From Massilia eburnea (GTDB lineage: Bacteria; Pseudomonadota; Gammaproteobacteria; Burkholderiales; Burkholderiaceae_D), in contig NZ_WNKX01000015.1 in assembly GCF_009720745.1 (NCBI RefSeq), positions 1-64,000 of the forward strand: a stretch of 64,000 nt of DNA. Direction: 5' to 3'. Position 1 is the stretch's first letter. Every line of letters begins with the position of its first letter. The translations under genes and the position numbers were made by a program. Positions 1 to 8,360 of the stretch are shown piece by piece. The notes beneath the pieces are model-generated. The model was not told the origin of the DNA and made no database searches. It saw only the letters and a program-made list of their open reading frames with translations.

Positions 1-1403
1 CCCGTGGCGCCTCGCGCCAACCCGCCGGCGCCTGCGCCGGGGCTGCCGGGCCGGGCGCCGTAGATCGGGCCGCGCTGGCGTGCTTTCTCTTTCGGTGGCA
101 CTTCTTCCTTGAGTCCTCCGAAGCCGCCGGCGGGGCGCGGGGTATCGTCCCGTTCCCGGGCTGGCGGCTTCGGCACCGCCTTGGGCGGCTTGGCTGCGCC
201 ACGTGCAGGTTTGGCGGATGCACGCGCGGGCGCCGCGATGCTCGGTGTGCCGGTCGACGGAACGCGGTGATCGGCCTCAAAGCCGGCTTCTTCCGCACGC
301 GGCAGCACCGCGCCGGTCAGCTTCTCGATGGCGCGCAGCAGGTCGACTTCGTCAGCGCACACCAGGGAAATCGCTTCGCCTTCCGCGCCAGCGCGCCCGG
401 TGCGGCCAATGCGGTGAATATAATCTTCCGCCACGGTCGGCAGGTCGAAATTGACAACCAGCGGCAGCGCTTCGATATCCAGGCCACGGGCAGCGACGTC
501 CGTCGCCACCAAGACTTGCACGTCATTTGCCTTGAAGCGTTTCAAGGCTTTGATACGGGCCGGCTGCGGCTTGTCGCCATGGATCGAGTCGGCGGACACG
601 CCTTCACCCTGCAGCAGGCCGACCAGCTGTTCGACGCCCTTGCGCGTCTTGACGAAGACCAGCACCTGGCCCCAGCCTTCCTTGCGCATCAAGTGCAGGA
701 ACAAATCCGGCTTATTGCGCTTGTCGGTGGTGAAGACCATCTGGCGCACGGTACGCGCCGTAGTATTCGGCGCGCTGGCCTGCACCATGAGCGGATCGCG
801 CAGCAGCTGCTGCGCCATCGCGCGGATGGTGTCCGGCATGGTGGCCGAGAAGAGCAGGGTCTGGCGCTCGGCAGGCAACACGCCAAACAGCAAATCGAGG
901 TCGGCGGCGAAGCCCAGGTCCAGCATGCGGTCTGCCTCGTCCACCACCAGTGCCCGCAGCTGGCTGAATTCCAGTGCGCCTTTACGGTGCAGGTCGAGCA
1001 GGCGGCCGGGCGTGGCTACAAGAACGTCCAGCCCCTTGCGCAGCTTGGCCAGTTGCGGATCCATCGGCACGCCGCCATAAGCCACGGCGGAGCGCAGCGG
1101 CAAATTGAATCCGTAGGTATGGAAGCTCTGGTATACCTGTTCCGCCAGTTCGCGGGTCGGCACCAGCACCAGGCAACGGATACAGTTCGGCGCCGCCTGG
1201 TCGCCTTCCATCGTCAGCCGCTGCAGCAAGGGCAGGGCGAAAGCGGCGGTTTTGCCGGTGCCGGTTTGCGCCGCGGCCAGCAGGTCGCGGCCCGCCAGCA
1301 CGGCGGGAATCGCCTGTTTCTGTACCGGCGTCGGTGTTTTGTAGCCTATCGAGTCGAGGGTGCGCTGCAGGCCGTCGATCAAATCCAGCGAGGCAAAACT
1401 CAT
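1..1403 (-). CDS. rhlE: DEAD-box ATP-dependent RNA helicase, RhlE-like (C-terminus beyond window edge)
   Basis: ATP-dependent RNA helicase that remodels RNA duplexes in ribosome assembly or mRNA turnover. The frame opens with ATG at 1403 and stays open to base 1, so the stop lies outside the window (467 codons seen). Visible motifs are a Q motif (PTPVQ, about residues 24-28), motif I AQTGTGKT (45-52), motif II DEAD (155-158), motif III SAT and motif VI HRIGRTGRAG. After the two RecA-like lobes comes a low-complexity Ala/Pro/Gly/Lys tail, typical of RhlE paralogues in this family. The start overlaps the end of the upstream threonine aldolase gene by 4 bases, so the two are probably translationally coupled. 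The RhlE subfamily name is inferred from the motifs and tail; the helicase call is firm. Confidence 0.9.
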   Translation of the reverse strand, partial: MSFASLDLIDGLQRTLDSIGYKTPTPVQKQAIPAVLAGRDLLAAAQTGTGKTAAFALPLLQRLTMEGDQAAPNCIRCLVLVPTRELAEQVYQSFHTYGFNLPLRSAVAYGGVPMDPQLAKLRKGLDVLVATPGRLLDLHRKGALEFSQLRALVVDEADRMLDLGFAADLDLLFGVLPAERQTLLFSATMPDTIRAMAQQLLRDPLMVQASAPNTTARTVRQMVFTTDKRNKPDLFLHLMRKEGWGQVLVFVKTRKGVEQLVGLLQGEGVSADSIHGDKPQPARIKALKRFKANDVQVLVATDVAARGLDIEALPLVVNFDLPTVAEDYIHRIGRTGRAGAEGEAISLVCADEVDLLRAIEKLTGAVLPRAEEAGFEADHRVPSTGTPSIAAPARASAKPARGAAKPPKAVPKPPARERDDTPRPAGGFGGLKEEVPPKEKARQRGPIYGARPGSPGAGAGGLARGAT

Positions 1404-2479
1404 AGTGCATCGCTCCAAAGTTTCAGGGCGTGGCGGACATTTTCGTCCGGCAGCGCCAGCAGGTTATCGCCGACATACCATTCGGTATAGCTGGCGCCGG
1501 GCAGTTGCGCATGCGCGGCCCGGTTCAGCAGCCAGACGCCGTGCTTTGCCGCGATCTCGTTCCGGATCTGCAGCAGGCGGTCGCGGTCGACCGCTGCGTG
1601 GATGTGCAGCATGTTCGCATGCGGCTGCGCAGGGTTGACGTGCAATTGCGGGTAATTGCGCAGTTCCTCGTACAGCCACTGGGTGCGGCGGAAATAGTCA
1701 GGCATGGCGGCCAGCCGCTCGTCGAACTGCATCGCTGCCGCCACCACGTATGGCGTGCGGTGGATGACGTTGCCGCCCTGGCGGCGGAACCATTCCTGGG
1801 CGCGGGCGATGAAGGCCCGGCTGCCCAGCAGCATGGCGCCACCAAGGCCGCCGATGCCTTTGTACAGCGAAACATAGACGCTGTCGAAGCCCGCCGCGAC
1901 TTCGGCTGGCGTCCGGCCATAGCCGGCAGCGGCTTCCCACAAGCGGGCGCCATCCATATGCAGGTGGATGCCTTGTTCAGCGCAATGCGCCTTGATGGCC
2001 TGCAGCTCGTCCCATTGGGGCGACTGGCCGCCCAGCTCGCGCGCTGGCAGTTCCAGCGACACGGCCCCCAAGCGGTCCGGCACGCCTTGCAGTTCGGCCA
2101 GGGTAAAAGGCCGGTGCAGGTCGCCCAGTTGCAGCGCCTGAAAGTGGTCGAGCAGCTGGTGGTTGCTCCGTTCGTGCTTGAAAATGTGCGCAGTCGGGTG
2201 CAGGGCGGCCAGGCGGCTGCCGCGCTCCATGCAGGCCAGGCGCAGCGCCGTGACCTGGGTCATGGTGCCGGTGATGCAGAAGGTGGCGGCCTCAAAGCCG
2301 AGCAGATTCGCGACCTTACGCTCGAAGGACTGGATCAATTCCCCGTCGCCATACACGTCATGGGCGACGCCGTTGGCTTCGCACCACTGCGCCATGGCCG
2401 CAAAAGTCTCGGCTGGCGAGGGCTGGCGGTGGCCCGGGAGTACGGTGTGGCAGCTCTGGCGCAGTTCAGCGTCGGTCAC
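1400..2479 (-). CDS. ltaE: Low-specificity L-threonine aldolase-family PLP enzyme
   Basis: A 359-residue fold type I PLP enzyme of the beta-eliminating lyase/threonine aldolase family, expected to cleave L-threonine or L-allo-threonine to glycine and acetaldehyde in the cytosol. The segment HMDGARL (about 174-180) is the usual cofactor-binding aspartate region, and K207 in SLYKGIGG fits the Schiff-base lysine. Length matches the family (about 330-360). It overlaps the downstream helicase gene by 4 bases and follows the ABC exporter gene by 7 bases, so all three may share a transcript. Related activities such as hydroxyamino-acid cleavage cannot be excluded from sequence alone. Confidence 0.85.
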   Translation of the reverse strand: MTDAELRQSCHTVLPGHRQPSPAETFAAMAQWCEANGVAHDVYGDGELIQSFERKVANLLGFEAATFCITGTMTQVTALRLACMERGSRLAALHPTAHIFKHERSNHQLLDHFQALQLGDLHRPFTLAELQGVPDRLGAVSLELPARELGGQSPQWDELQAIKAHCAEQGIHLHMDGARLWEAAAGYGRTPAEVAAGFDSVYVSLYKGIGGLGGAMLLGSRAFIARAQEWFRRQGGNVIHRTPYVVAAAMQFDERLAAMPDYFRRTQWLYEELRNYPQLHVNPAQPHANMLHIHAAVDRDRLLQIRNEIAAKHGVWLLNRAAHAQLPGASYTEWYVGDNLLALPDENVRHALKLWSDAL

Positions 2480-2486
2480 GGCTGCC

Positions 2487-4304
2487 TCAATGGGTCACGT
2501 GAACGTTATGGAATTGCAGCGCCGCCAGATTGGCGTAGATGCCGCCCAGCGCCACCAGCGACTGGTGGTTGCCGGTTTCAACGATCCTGCCGTCTTCCAT
2601 GACGATGATGCGGTCGGCACGCTGCACGGTTGCCAGGCGGTGCGCGATGATGATGGTGGTGCGGCCCACCATTGCCGCCTCCAGCGCCCCCTGCACCAGG
2701 CGTTCGGATTCGGCATCCAGTGCGCTGGTCGCTTCATCGAGCAGCAGCAGCGGGGGATTTTTCAGCAGTGCGCGGGCGATGGCGATACGCTGGCGTTGGC
2801 CGCCGGACAGGCGCACGCCGCGCTCGCCGAGGAAGGATTTGTAGCCATTCGGCAGTCGCTCGATGAATTCGTGGGCCGCCGCCAGGCGCGCTGCCTGGAT
2901 GACTTCCTGGTCGGTGGCGTCGGCGCGGCCGTAGCGGATGTTTTCCATTGCGTCGGCAGAAAAGATCACCGTGTCCTGCGGCACGATGCCGACAGCGCCG
3001 CGCAGGGTATGCAGGTCGAGCAGGCGGATATCCGTGCCGTCGAGGCGGATGGCGCCCGACTGCGGGTCGTAGAAGCGCAGCAGCATCTGGAACAGGGTGG
3101 TCTTGCCGGCGCCCGACGGGCCGACCACGGCGATGGTTTCGCCGGGCTTGACGTCCAGCGTGACATGATCCAGCGCCAGGGTATCCGGGCGCGAAGGGTA
3201 GCTGAAGGAGACGTCGGCCAGGCTCAGTGCGGCGCCATTGGCGGCGCGCGGCGGCAGGGCTTGCGGCTGCGCCGGATCCTGGATGTCGGAACGCACTGCC
3301 AGCAATTCCAGCAGGCGCTCGGTGGCGCCAGCTGCGCGCTGGGCCTCGCCCATCACTTCGGACAGGGCGCCGATTGCGCCCGCCACAATGGAGGCGTAGA
3401 GGATGAACTGCCCCAGGTCGCCGCCCGTCATCGAGCCTTCGAGGACAGCGTGTGCGCCAAGCCACAGCACGAACACGATGGTGCCGAACACCAGCACGAT
3501 GGCGAGCATGGTCAGGAAGGCGCGTGCCTGGATGCGGCGCATGGCGGTGCTGAAAGCGCCTTCCACCGAGCCGCCGAAGCGTTGCGCTTCCAGCTTTTCA
3601 TGGGTGAAGGCTTGCACGGTCGGCATGGCGTTCAGGATTTCTCCGGCCATCGCCGAAGCGTCGGCCACGCGGTCTTGCGAGTCGCGCGAGAGCTTGCGTA
3701 CGCGGCGGCCAAAGATCACGATCGGCAGCACGGTCAGTACCAGCAGGCCGATGATGATGCCTGTGAGTTTGGGGCTGGTCACGAACAGCATCACCAGGCC
3801 GCCCAGGAACAGCAGCACATTGCGCAGGGCCATGGAGATGCTGGTGCCGACGACGCTCTGGATCAGGGTGGTGTCGGTGGTCAGGCGCGACAGCACCTCG
3901 CCGGTCTTGGTGGTTTCGAAGAATTCCGGGCTTTGCTGCACCACATGCGAATATACGGCATTGCGGATGTCGGCGGTGACGCGCTCGCCGAGCCAGGACA
4001 CGCTATAGAAGCGCGCTGCAGTGGCCAGGGCCAGCACGGTAGCGACCGCGAACAGGGCCAGGAATACCTGGTTCACGTGCGTCGCGCTGCGCACGCCGGC
4101 GTTGGCGCCGAAGCCCAGGTCGATCATCTGCTTGAAGGCGTAGGGGATAGCCAGCGTGGAGCCGGCGGCCACGATCAGGGCGATGCCCGCGATCAGGAAG
4201 CGGTTGCGGTAAGGCTTGAGAAAGGGCATCAGGCCCTTGAAGGCAGCCAGGCTGCCTTTTTTGAGTTCTCGGGCTTCGGGCTGGCCGTTGTTGGTGGTGC
4301 TCAT
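2487..4304 (-). CDS. ABC transporter, fused transmembrane/ATPase (exporter half-transporter)
   Basis: A 605-residue half-transporter with an N-terminal six-helix exporter domain (about residues 30-330) and a C-terminal ATPase. The ATPase shows Walker A GPSGAGKTT (395-403), signature LSGGQRQR (near 499) and Walker B followed by DEATSALD (near 520). Such MsbA/LmrA-like proteins work as homodimers in the inner membrane and export lipids, drugs or peptides; the substrate cannot be read here. The start chosen is ATG at 4304 (MSTTNNGQ), because the longer open frame upstream only re-reads the next gene in another frame. It lies 20 bases downstream of the lipocalin-like gene on the same strand. It already has a fused ATPase, so it is unlikely to serve the FtsX permease upstream. 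Confidence 0.88.
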   Translation of the reverse strand: MSTTNNGQPEARELKKGSLAAFKGLMPFLKPYRNRFLIAGIALIVAAGSTLAIPYAFKQMIDLGFGANAGVRSATHVNQVFLALFAVATVLALATAARFYSVSWLGERVTADIRNAVYSHVVQQSPEFFETTKTGEVLSRLTTDTTLIQSVVGTSISMALRNVLLFLGGLVMLFVTSPKLTGIIIGLLVLTVLPIVIFGRRVRKLSRDSQDRVADASAMAGEILNAMPTVQAFTHEKLEAQRFGGSVEGAFSTAMRRIQARAFLTMLAIVLVFGTIVFVLWLGAHAVLEGSMTGGDLGQFILYASIVAGAIGALSEVMGEAQRAAGATERLLELLAVRSDIQDPAQPQALPPRAANGAALSLADVSFSYPSRPDTLALDHVTLDVKPGETIAVVGPSGAGKTTLFQMLLRFYDPQSGAIRLDGTDIRLLDLHTLRGAVGIVPQDTVIFSADAMENIRYGRADATDQEVIQAARLAAAHEFIERLPNGYKSFLGERGVRLSGGQRQRIAIARALLKNPPLLLLDEATSALDAESERLVQGALEAAMVGRTTIIIAHRLATVQRADRIIVMEDGRIVETGNHQSLVALGGIYANLAALQFHNVHVTH

Positions 4305-4324
4305 TGCGTATTCTACGTTCTTCT

Positions 4325-5392
4325 TCAAAGTTTCATCGGACGGACATAGCCCGTCAACTCCAGGTAGCCGCGTCCCGCCGGCTTGCCGTCCCGCGTGACC
4401 GTCACCGCGCCTTCCCAATACACCGCGCCGGTCGAACGGCGCGAATCCAGCTCCTGGTCCTGCTGCAAAGGGCTGGCCAGCCACTGTTCGGTGCCGGTGC
4501 TGATCAGGGTGGCGACGGGATACTCGGCATGGGTGCGCGGCGAACGCCATCGCACCTGCGGGGTAAAACTGACCTGGTCCTGCGAATAGTGCGTGATCTT
4601 ACCGGATGCATCGCGCCATGTCGCGTGGGCCCATAGTTTACCACCTTGGCGGTCCCTTATCTGGAATGCCATGAGAGCGCCGCCGTCGGCCAGGTTGATG
4701 CCGGTCCAGTCCCATCCCGCAGCATTCGGGTCGAGCACCTGGCTTGACCATTCGTGATCGAGCCAGGTCACGCCCTGAACCGCCTGCGGGGCGGCGCCGC
4801 GCCGTGCAAGGGTGCCGCTGGTGCGCAACTGGGGCTTGCTATAGTAATAACTTGCCTGCTCGGGCTGGGGGCCTTTGCGCGAGAAGCCGGCGTCGCCCTG
4901 CAGCAGGACCGGCTGGGTGGGCTGCAGCTGCAGCGCCAGCGTGAAGTCGGCCGCCGCGATGTCGACCTGGTAAGTGCCATCCGGGCCGCGCCGCATGCGC
5001 CAGCGATCCAGCTGGACGTCGGTGTCCTGGGTGGCTGCGCCGGCCAGGCCAAAACCGGCGCGGGCGGTGCGCTGGTCATGCAGCAGCTTGCCGACAGCCG
5101 GGTCGGAAAGCGCGGCGTGGGCGACGATGACGTCGGTGGGCGCAAACTGGCTCGGGTTCGCGCGGCCATGGCCCGTGGCGGCGCGGAAGAAGGTGACCTG
5201 GTAGCCGAGCTGGCGGCCGTCCGGCGTTGCGATCCAGCCGGTGGCGTACCACCATTCGGTTTTGTAGCCGGGATGCGCGCCGAAATCCCGGGGAAACTGC
5301 AGCGCTACGCCGGGCTTGACGGGCGTGAAGTCGGCTGCCTGCAGCGGCAGCGCGATGAGGGCCGCAAGCAGGAGGCAAAGCGGGGCGCGCAT
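4325..5392 (-). CDS. Exported lipocalin-like (AttH/CrtC-fold) protein
   Basis: A 355-residue protein with a signal peptide (MRAPLCLLLAALIALPLQAA) and the lipocalin-like fold formerly annotated as carotenoid 1,2-hydratase or AttH. Family hallmarks visible are KTEWWYATG near residue 45, a central WLDHEWSS and GWDWTGINL. These proteins usually sit beside a YbbP/MacB-like ABC permease and are thought to act in the periplasm on hydrophobic ligands; the reaction is unknown. The start codon overlaps the permease stop by one base (TGATG), so the pair is translationally coupled. A carotenoid role is not supported: no carotenoid genes are nearby. Confidence 0.8.
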   Translation of the reverse strand: MRAPLCLLLAALIALPLQAADFTPVKPGVALQFPRDFGAHPGYKTEWWYATGWIATPDGRQLGYQVTFFRAATGHGRANPSQFAPTDVIVAHAALSDPAVGKLLHDQRTARAGFGLAGAATQDTDVQLDRWRMRRGPDGTYQVDIAAADFTLALQLQPTQPVLLQGDAGFSRKGPQPEQASYYYSKPQLRTSGTLARRGAAPQAVQGVTWLDHEWSSQVLDPNAAGWDWTGINLADGGALMAFQIRDRQGGKLWAHATWRDASGKITHYSQDQVSFTPQVRWRSPRTHAEYPVATLISTGTEQWLASPLQQDQELDSRRSTGAVYWEGAVTVTRDGKPAGRGYLELTGYVRPMKL

Positions 5393-7947
5393 CACCAATC
5401 CTCCCTCACGGCCCGTATCGGGCCTCCCGACAGCGCCTGGCGGCCTGCGGCGAGCGCGGTGGCGGCCGCCGAAATCAATAAGGCCAGTGCGACGGTAGCA
5501 AGCAAGGGCCAGGGATAATGCATTTGCATGGTCCAATGGAACGACTGCGGATTGATGACGTGGACCAGCACCAGGCTGATGACCCAGCCCAGTGCAAACC
5601 CGGCCACGATGCCGAGCGTGGTCAGGGCGCCGCCTTCGAGCGCCAGGATGGCGAGGATCTGGCGGCGCGTGACGCCGACGTGGCGCAGCATGCCGAACTC
5701 CCGGCTGCGAGCCAGGGTCTGCGCCGAAAAGGTCGCGGCCACGCCGAACAGGCCGATGACGATGGCGATGGCTTCCAGCAGGTAGGTAACTGCAAAGCTG
5801 CGGTCGAAGATTTTCAGCGTCAGGTTGCGGATTTCGGATGGGATGCTGGTTTCGAGCAGTTCGCCGAACGGGAGTTTGCGGACGGTTTCCTGCAACTGCG
5901 CGGTACTGCTGCCTTTTGCCAGCCAGATGGCTGCGTCGCCCGCATCCCTGTCGCCGGTCATGGCGATGTAATCCGAACGGCGCACGATGACGGCGCCGCC
6001 CGCACGGGCATAATCGCGCCAGACGCCGGCCACGCGAAATTCCCTCTGTTTCCCTTGCAGGGGCAGGCGCAGCGTGCCACCGGGCCTGGCGCCATACAAG
6101 TCGGCCATCGCTTCGGAGGCCCAAGCCGGGGGCAGGCTGTCGGCGCCGGCTGCGGCGGCGGCCGCCGGATCCCCGACCAGGACCATTGCGCGGCCGGGAT
6201 CGGCCGAATCCACGTCGCGCGCCAGGACGGCGACGTTCGGCCGGTCGGCCTCCAGCGAAACGGAACGAACGCGCAGGAATTCGATGCGGGCGATACCCGG
6301 CAAGGCGCTGATGGCATCCTGTTCGGCAGGCGTGAGGCCGCCGGTGGCGCCTGCCGAAGCGCTGCGTATATAGACGTCGGCCGGCAGGATGCGCAGCACC
6401 CATTCGTCAACCGAGGAGCGGAAGCTGGCGACCATAATGGCCATCGCCACCATCAGGCTGAAACTGGCCAGCACCCCGCCCAGCGCGATGCCGGCCTGGC
6501 CGGACGCATTGGCCAGCCGCGCCAGCGCCAATGCAGGCACGGGCCTTGGCAGGGCGCCCTCCGGTGTGGCGCGCGCCGCCAGGAGCTGGAACGCCATGCC
6601 TGCCAGGCGCGGCATCAGTGCAATCGCGCCGACCAGCAGGAGTGCGATCGACAGATAGCCGAACAGCGGCAATTCGAATACCGGCGGCGCGAACGCCAGC
6701 GCGCCCGCCGCGGCGAGGCAGGCCAGGCCCGGCCAGGAACGCGCCAGCGGCCGCAGTGCCGTTTCATCGGTGCCTGACTTGAGCGCTACGGCAGGCCGTG
6801 CGCGCGCCGCATCGAGCGCCGGCGCCAGCCCGCCCAGCAGGGCAACGCCCAGCCCGAGCGCAAAATAAGCCAGGGCAGCACCCGGCGCCCACTGCACGGT
6901 AGGCTGGACGCCGGAAAAATAACCGGCACCCAGGTCGCCCCCAAACAGCCGCAGCACAGCGGCCGCCAACGCATAACCTCCCGCCACGCCAAGCGCGGAA
7001 CCGACAGTGCCCAGCAGCGCGCCTTCAAGCAGCACTTGCCGGATCAACTGGCGCCGTTCCAGGCCGAGCACGCGCAGCAATGCGAATTCGCCACGCCGGC
7101 GCAGTACGGAAAGGGCCTGCGAAGAAAAAACCAGGAAGGCGCCGGTGAACAGCGCCACCAGCGCCAGCACGCTCAGGTTGACGCGATAGGCCCGGCTCAG
7201 GTTCGCATTGCGGCCCTCCTGGTTCGCATCATTTGGCTGGCCGACGCGGAATCGGCCGGGGTAGGCGCTTTCGAGCCGCGCCGCCAGCGAACTTTCGAAA
7301 GCCCGGCGATCAATCCCGTCGCGCAATTTCAGATCGACGCGGGACAGCTTGCCGAGGCGCTGGAACTGCCACTGCGCTGCTGCTATATCCATCACGGCAA
7401 AGCGTTGGCCGACGCGGGCCCGCTGTAGCGAGCCGGCCACCCTCAGCACCGCAATCTTGCTGCCCGCCTGCAGGCGAAGCTCGCTGCCGGGCCGCGCCTC
7501 CAGCCAGTGCATGGCCGCCGGCGACAGGAAAATCGCGTCGTCAGCCAGCGTGTCGTAAGGAAGGTCTTCCTCGGGCGCACCGATCAGGTCAGGCGTGATG
7601 AAGCCGGCACGGAAGACGTCCAGGCCAATAATCTTCAGCGCCTGCCGGGCTCCAGGCAGAGAGGCATCGAATTCGAGTACGGGAGATGCGACCGCGACTT
7701 CCGGCAGCCGTGCCAGCGTGGGATAAACCGATTCGTCGAATGTGGCTTCCGTGCCGCTCACCTGGATATCCGCCTGGCCGGACAGGCTGCTGATCGCAGT
7801 AGAAAATTCGTTGAGCGCGGCCGCGTTGACAAGGTGTATCGCAAAGCCCATTGCCACACCGATCGCGATGGCGGCGATCGCCGTCAGGGCCCGCACCGGG
7901 TGCGAACGCCATTCGCCGGCGGCCAGCCAGCGCGTCAGGCGCCACAT
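5392..7947 (-). CDS. FtsX-like ABC transporter permease, double FtsX domain
   Basis: An 851-residue inner-membrane permease with a first helix (about 20-45), a large periplasmic domain, three helices, a middle helix cluster, a second periplasmic domain and three C-terminal helices: the duplicated FtsX layout of YbbP/MacB-type mechanotransmission systems. Such permeases need a separate LolD-like ATPase, and normally the operon runs ATPase-permease-AttH. Here the permease is followed by the AttH-like gene, but the gene upstream is a DUF4124 protein (13-base overlap) and no stand-alone ATPase gene exists in the window. It likely acts in lipoprotein, lipid or small-hydrophobe transfer; the substrate is unknown. 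Confidence 0.85.
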   Translation of the reverse strand: MWRLTRWLAAGEWRSHPVRALTAIAAIAIGVAMGFAIHLVNAAALNEFSTAISSLSGQADIQVSGTEATFDESVYPTLARLPEVAVASPVLEFDASLPGARQALKIIGLDVFRAGFITPDLIGAPEEDLPYDTLADDAIFLSPAAMHWLEARPGSELRLQAGSKIAVLRVAGSLQRARVGQRFAVMDIAAAQWQFQRLGKLSRVDLKLRDGIDRRAFESSLAARLESAYPGRFRVGQPNDANQEGRNANLSRAYRVNLSVLALVALFTGAFLVFSSQALSVLRRRGEFALLRVLGLERRQLIRQVLLEGALLGTVGSALGVAGGYALAAAVLRLFGGDLGAGYFSGVQPTVQWAPGAALAYFALGLGVALLGGLAPALDAARARPAVALKSGTDETALRPLARSWPGLACLAAAGALAFAPPVFELPLFGYLSIALLLVGAIALMPRLAGMAFQLLAARATPEGALPRPVPALALARLANASGQAGIALGGVLASFSLMVAMAIMVASFRSSVDEWVLRILPADVYIRSASAGATGGLTPAEQDAISALPGIARIEFLRVRSVSLEADRPNVAVLARDVDSADPGRAMVLVGDPAAAAAAGADSLPPAWASEAMADLYGARPGGTLRLPLQGKQREFRVAGVWRDYARAGGAVIVRRSDYIAMTGDRDAGDAAIWLAKGSSTAQLQETVRKLPFGELLETSIPSEIRNLTLKIFDRSFAVTYLLEAIAIVIGLFGVAATFSAQTLARSREFGMLRHVGVTRRQILAILALEGGALTTLGIVAGFALGWVISLVLVHVINPQSFHWTMQMHYPWPLLATVALALLISAAATALAAGRQALSGGPIRAVREDW

Positions 7948-8360
7948 TCCAGATGGGCCATATCTGCCGCGCGTTTAGCCTTCAACCTGGCGCGCTCGGT
8001 GTTTTGCAGCGTGGCGCCCCGCGCATCTTCCTCGGCCCATTTCTGTTGCAACTGCAGCTTCTTGCATTTCTTGTGCTGCGTCGCGGCCGCGCGTGCCGCA
8101 GTGCGTTCTTCACGCTCTTCGCGGGCTTCGCGCTTGCGGCGTTCGGTCGTGAGCTTGTCGGCCTCGCGTTCCTGCCGCTTCAGGTCTGCCGCAGCGGCCA
8201 GGTCCGGCGGCGGCGCCGGCGGCACCGCGACGGTGCTGGCGACGCCTTTGTCGCAAGGCTGCTGGGAATAGCTCACCTTTCCGTCGACGGTGCATTTGTA
8301 CATGGTTTGCGCCCCTGCAGGAAGGGCAAGCGCCAACAGCAGCAAGGGCAGGGGTTTCAT
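7935..8360 (-). CDS. DUF4124-type exported protein with charged coiled coil
   Basis: A 141-residue protein with a signal peptide (MKPLPLLLLALALPAGAQ). A short DUF4124-like module follows (MYKCTVDGKVSYSQQPC, two cysteines), then a Lys/Arg/Glu-rich stretch (about 55-125) that should form a coiled coil. DUF4124 proteins are small periplasmic proteins of unknown function, common in betaproteobacteria. The 3' end overlaps the FtsX permease start by 13 bases and the 5' end overlaps the FAD-dehydrogenase stop by 4 bases, so it belongs to this operon. No enzymatic role can be proposed. Confidence 0.75.
   Translation of the reverse strand: MKPLPLLLLALALPAGAQTMYKCTVDGKVSYSQQPCDKGVASTVAVPPAPPPDLAAAADLKRQEREADKLTTERRKREAREEREERTAARAAATQHKKCKKLQLQQKWAEEDARGATLQNTERARLKAKRAADMAHLECGA

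Noticed and set aside
267-1490. Plus-strand 407-codon open frame
   Set aside because: Antisense to the DEAD-box helicase, whose motifs are all read from the minus strand.
2163-4349. Plus-strand 728-codon open frame
   Set aside because: It is antisense to the ABC exporter, whose motifs are clear; the frame is a high-GC codon-position shadow rich in His/Gln/Arg.
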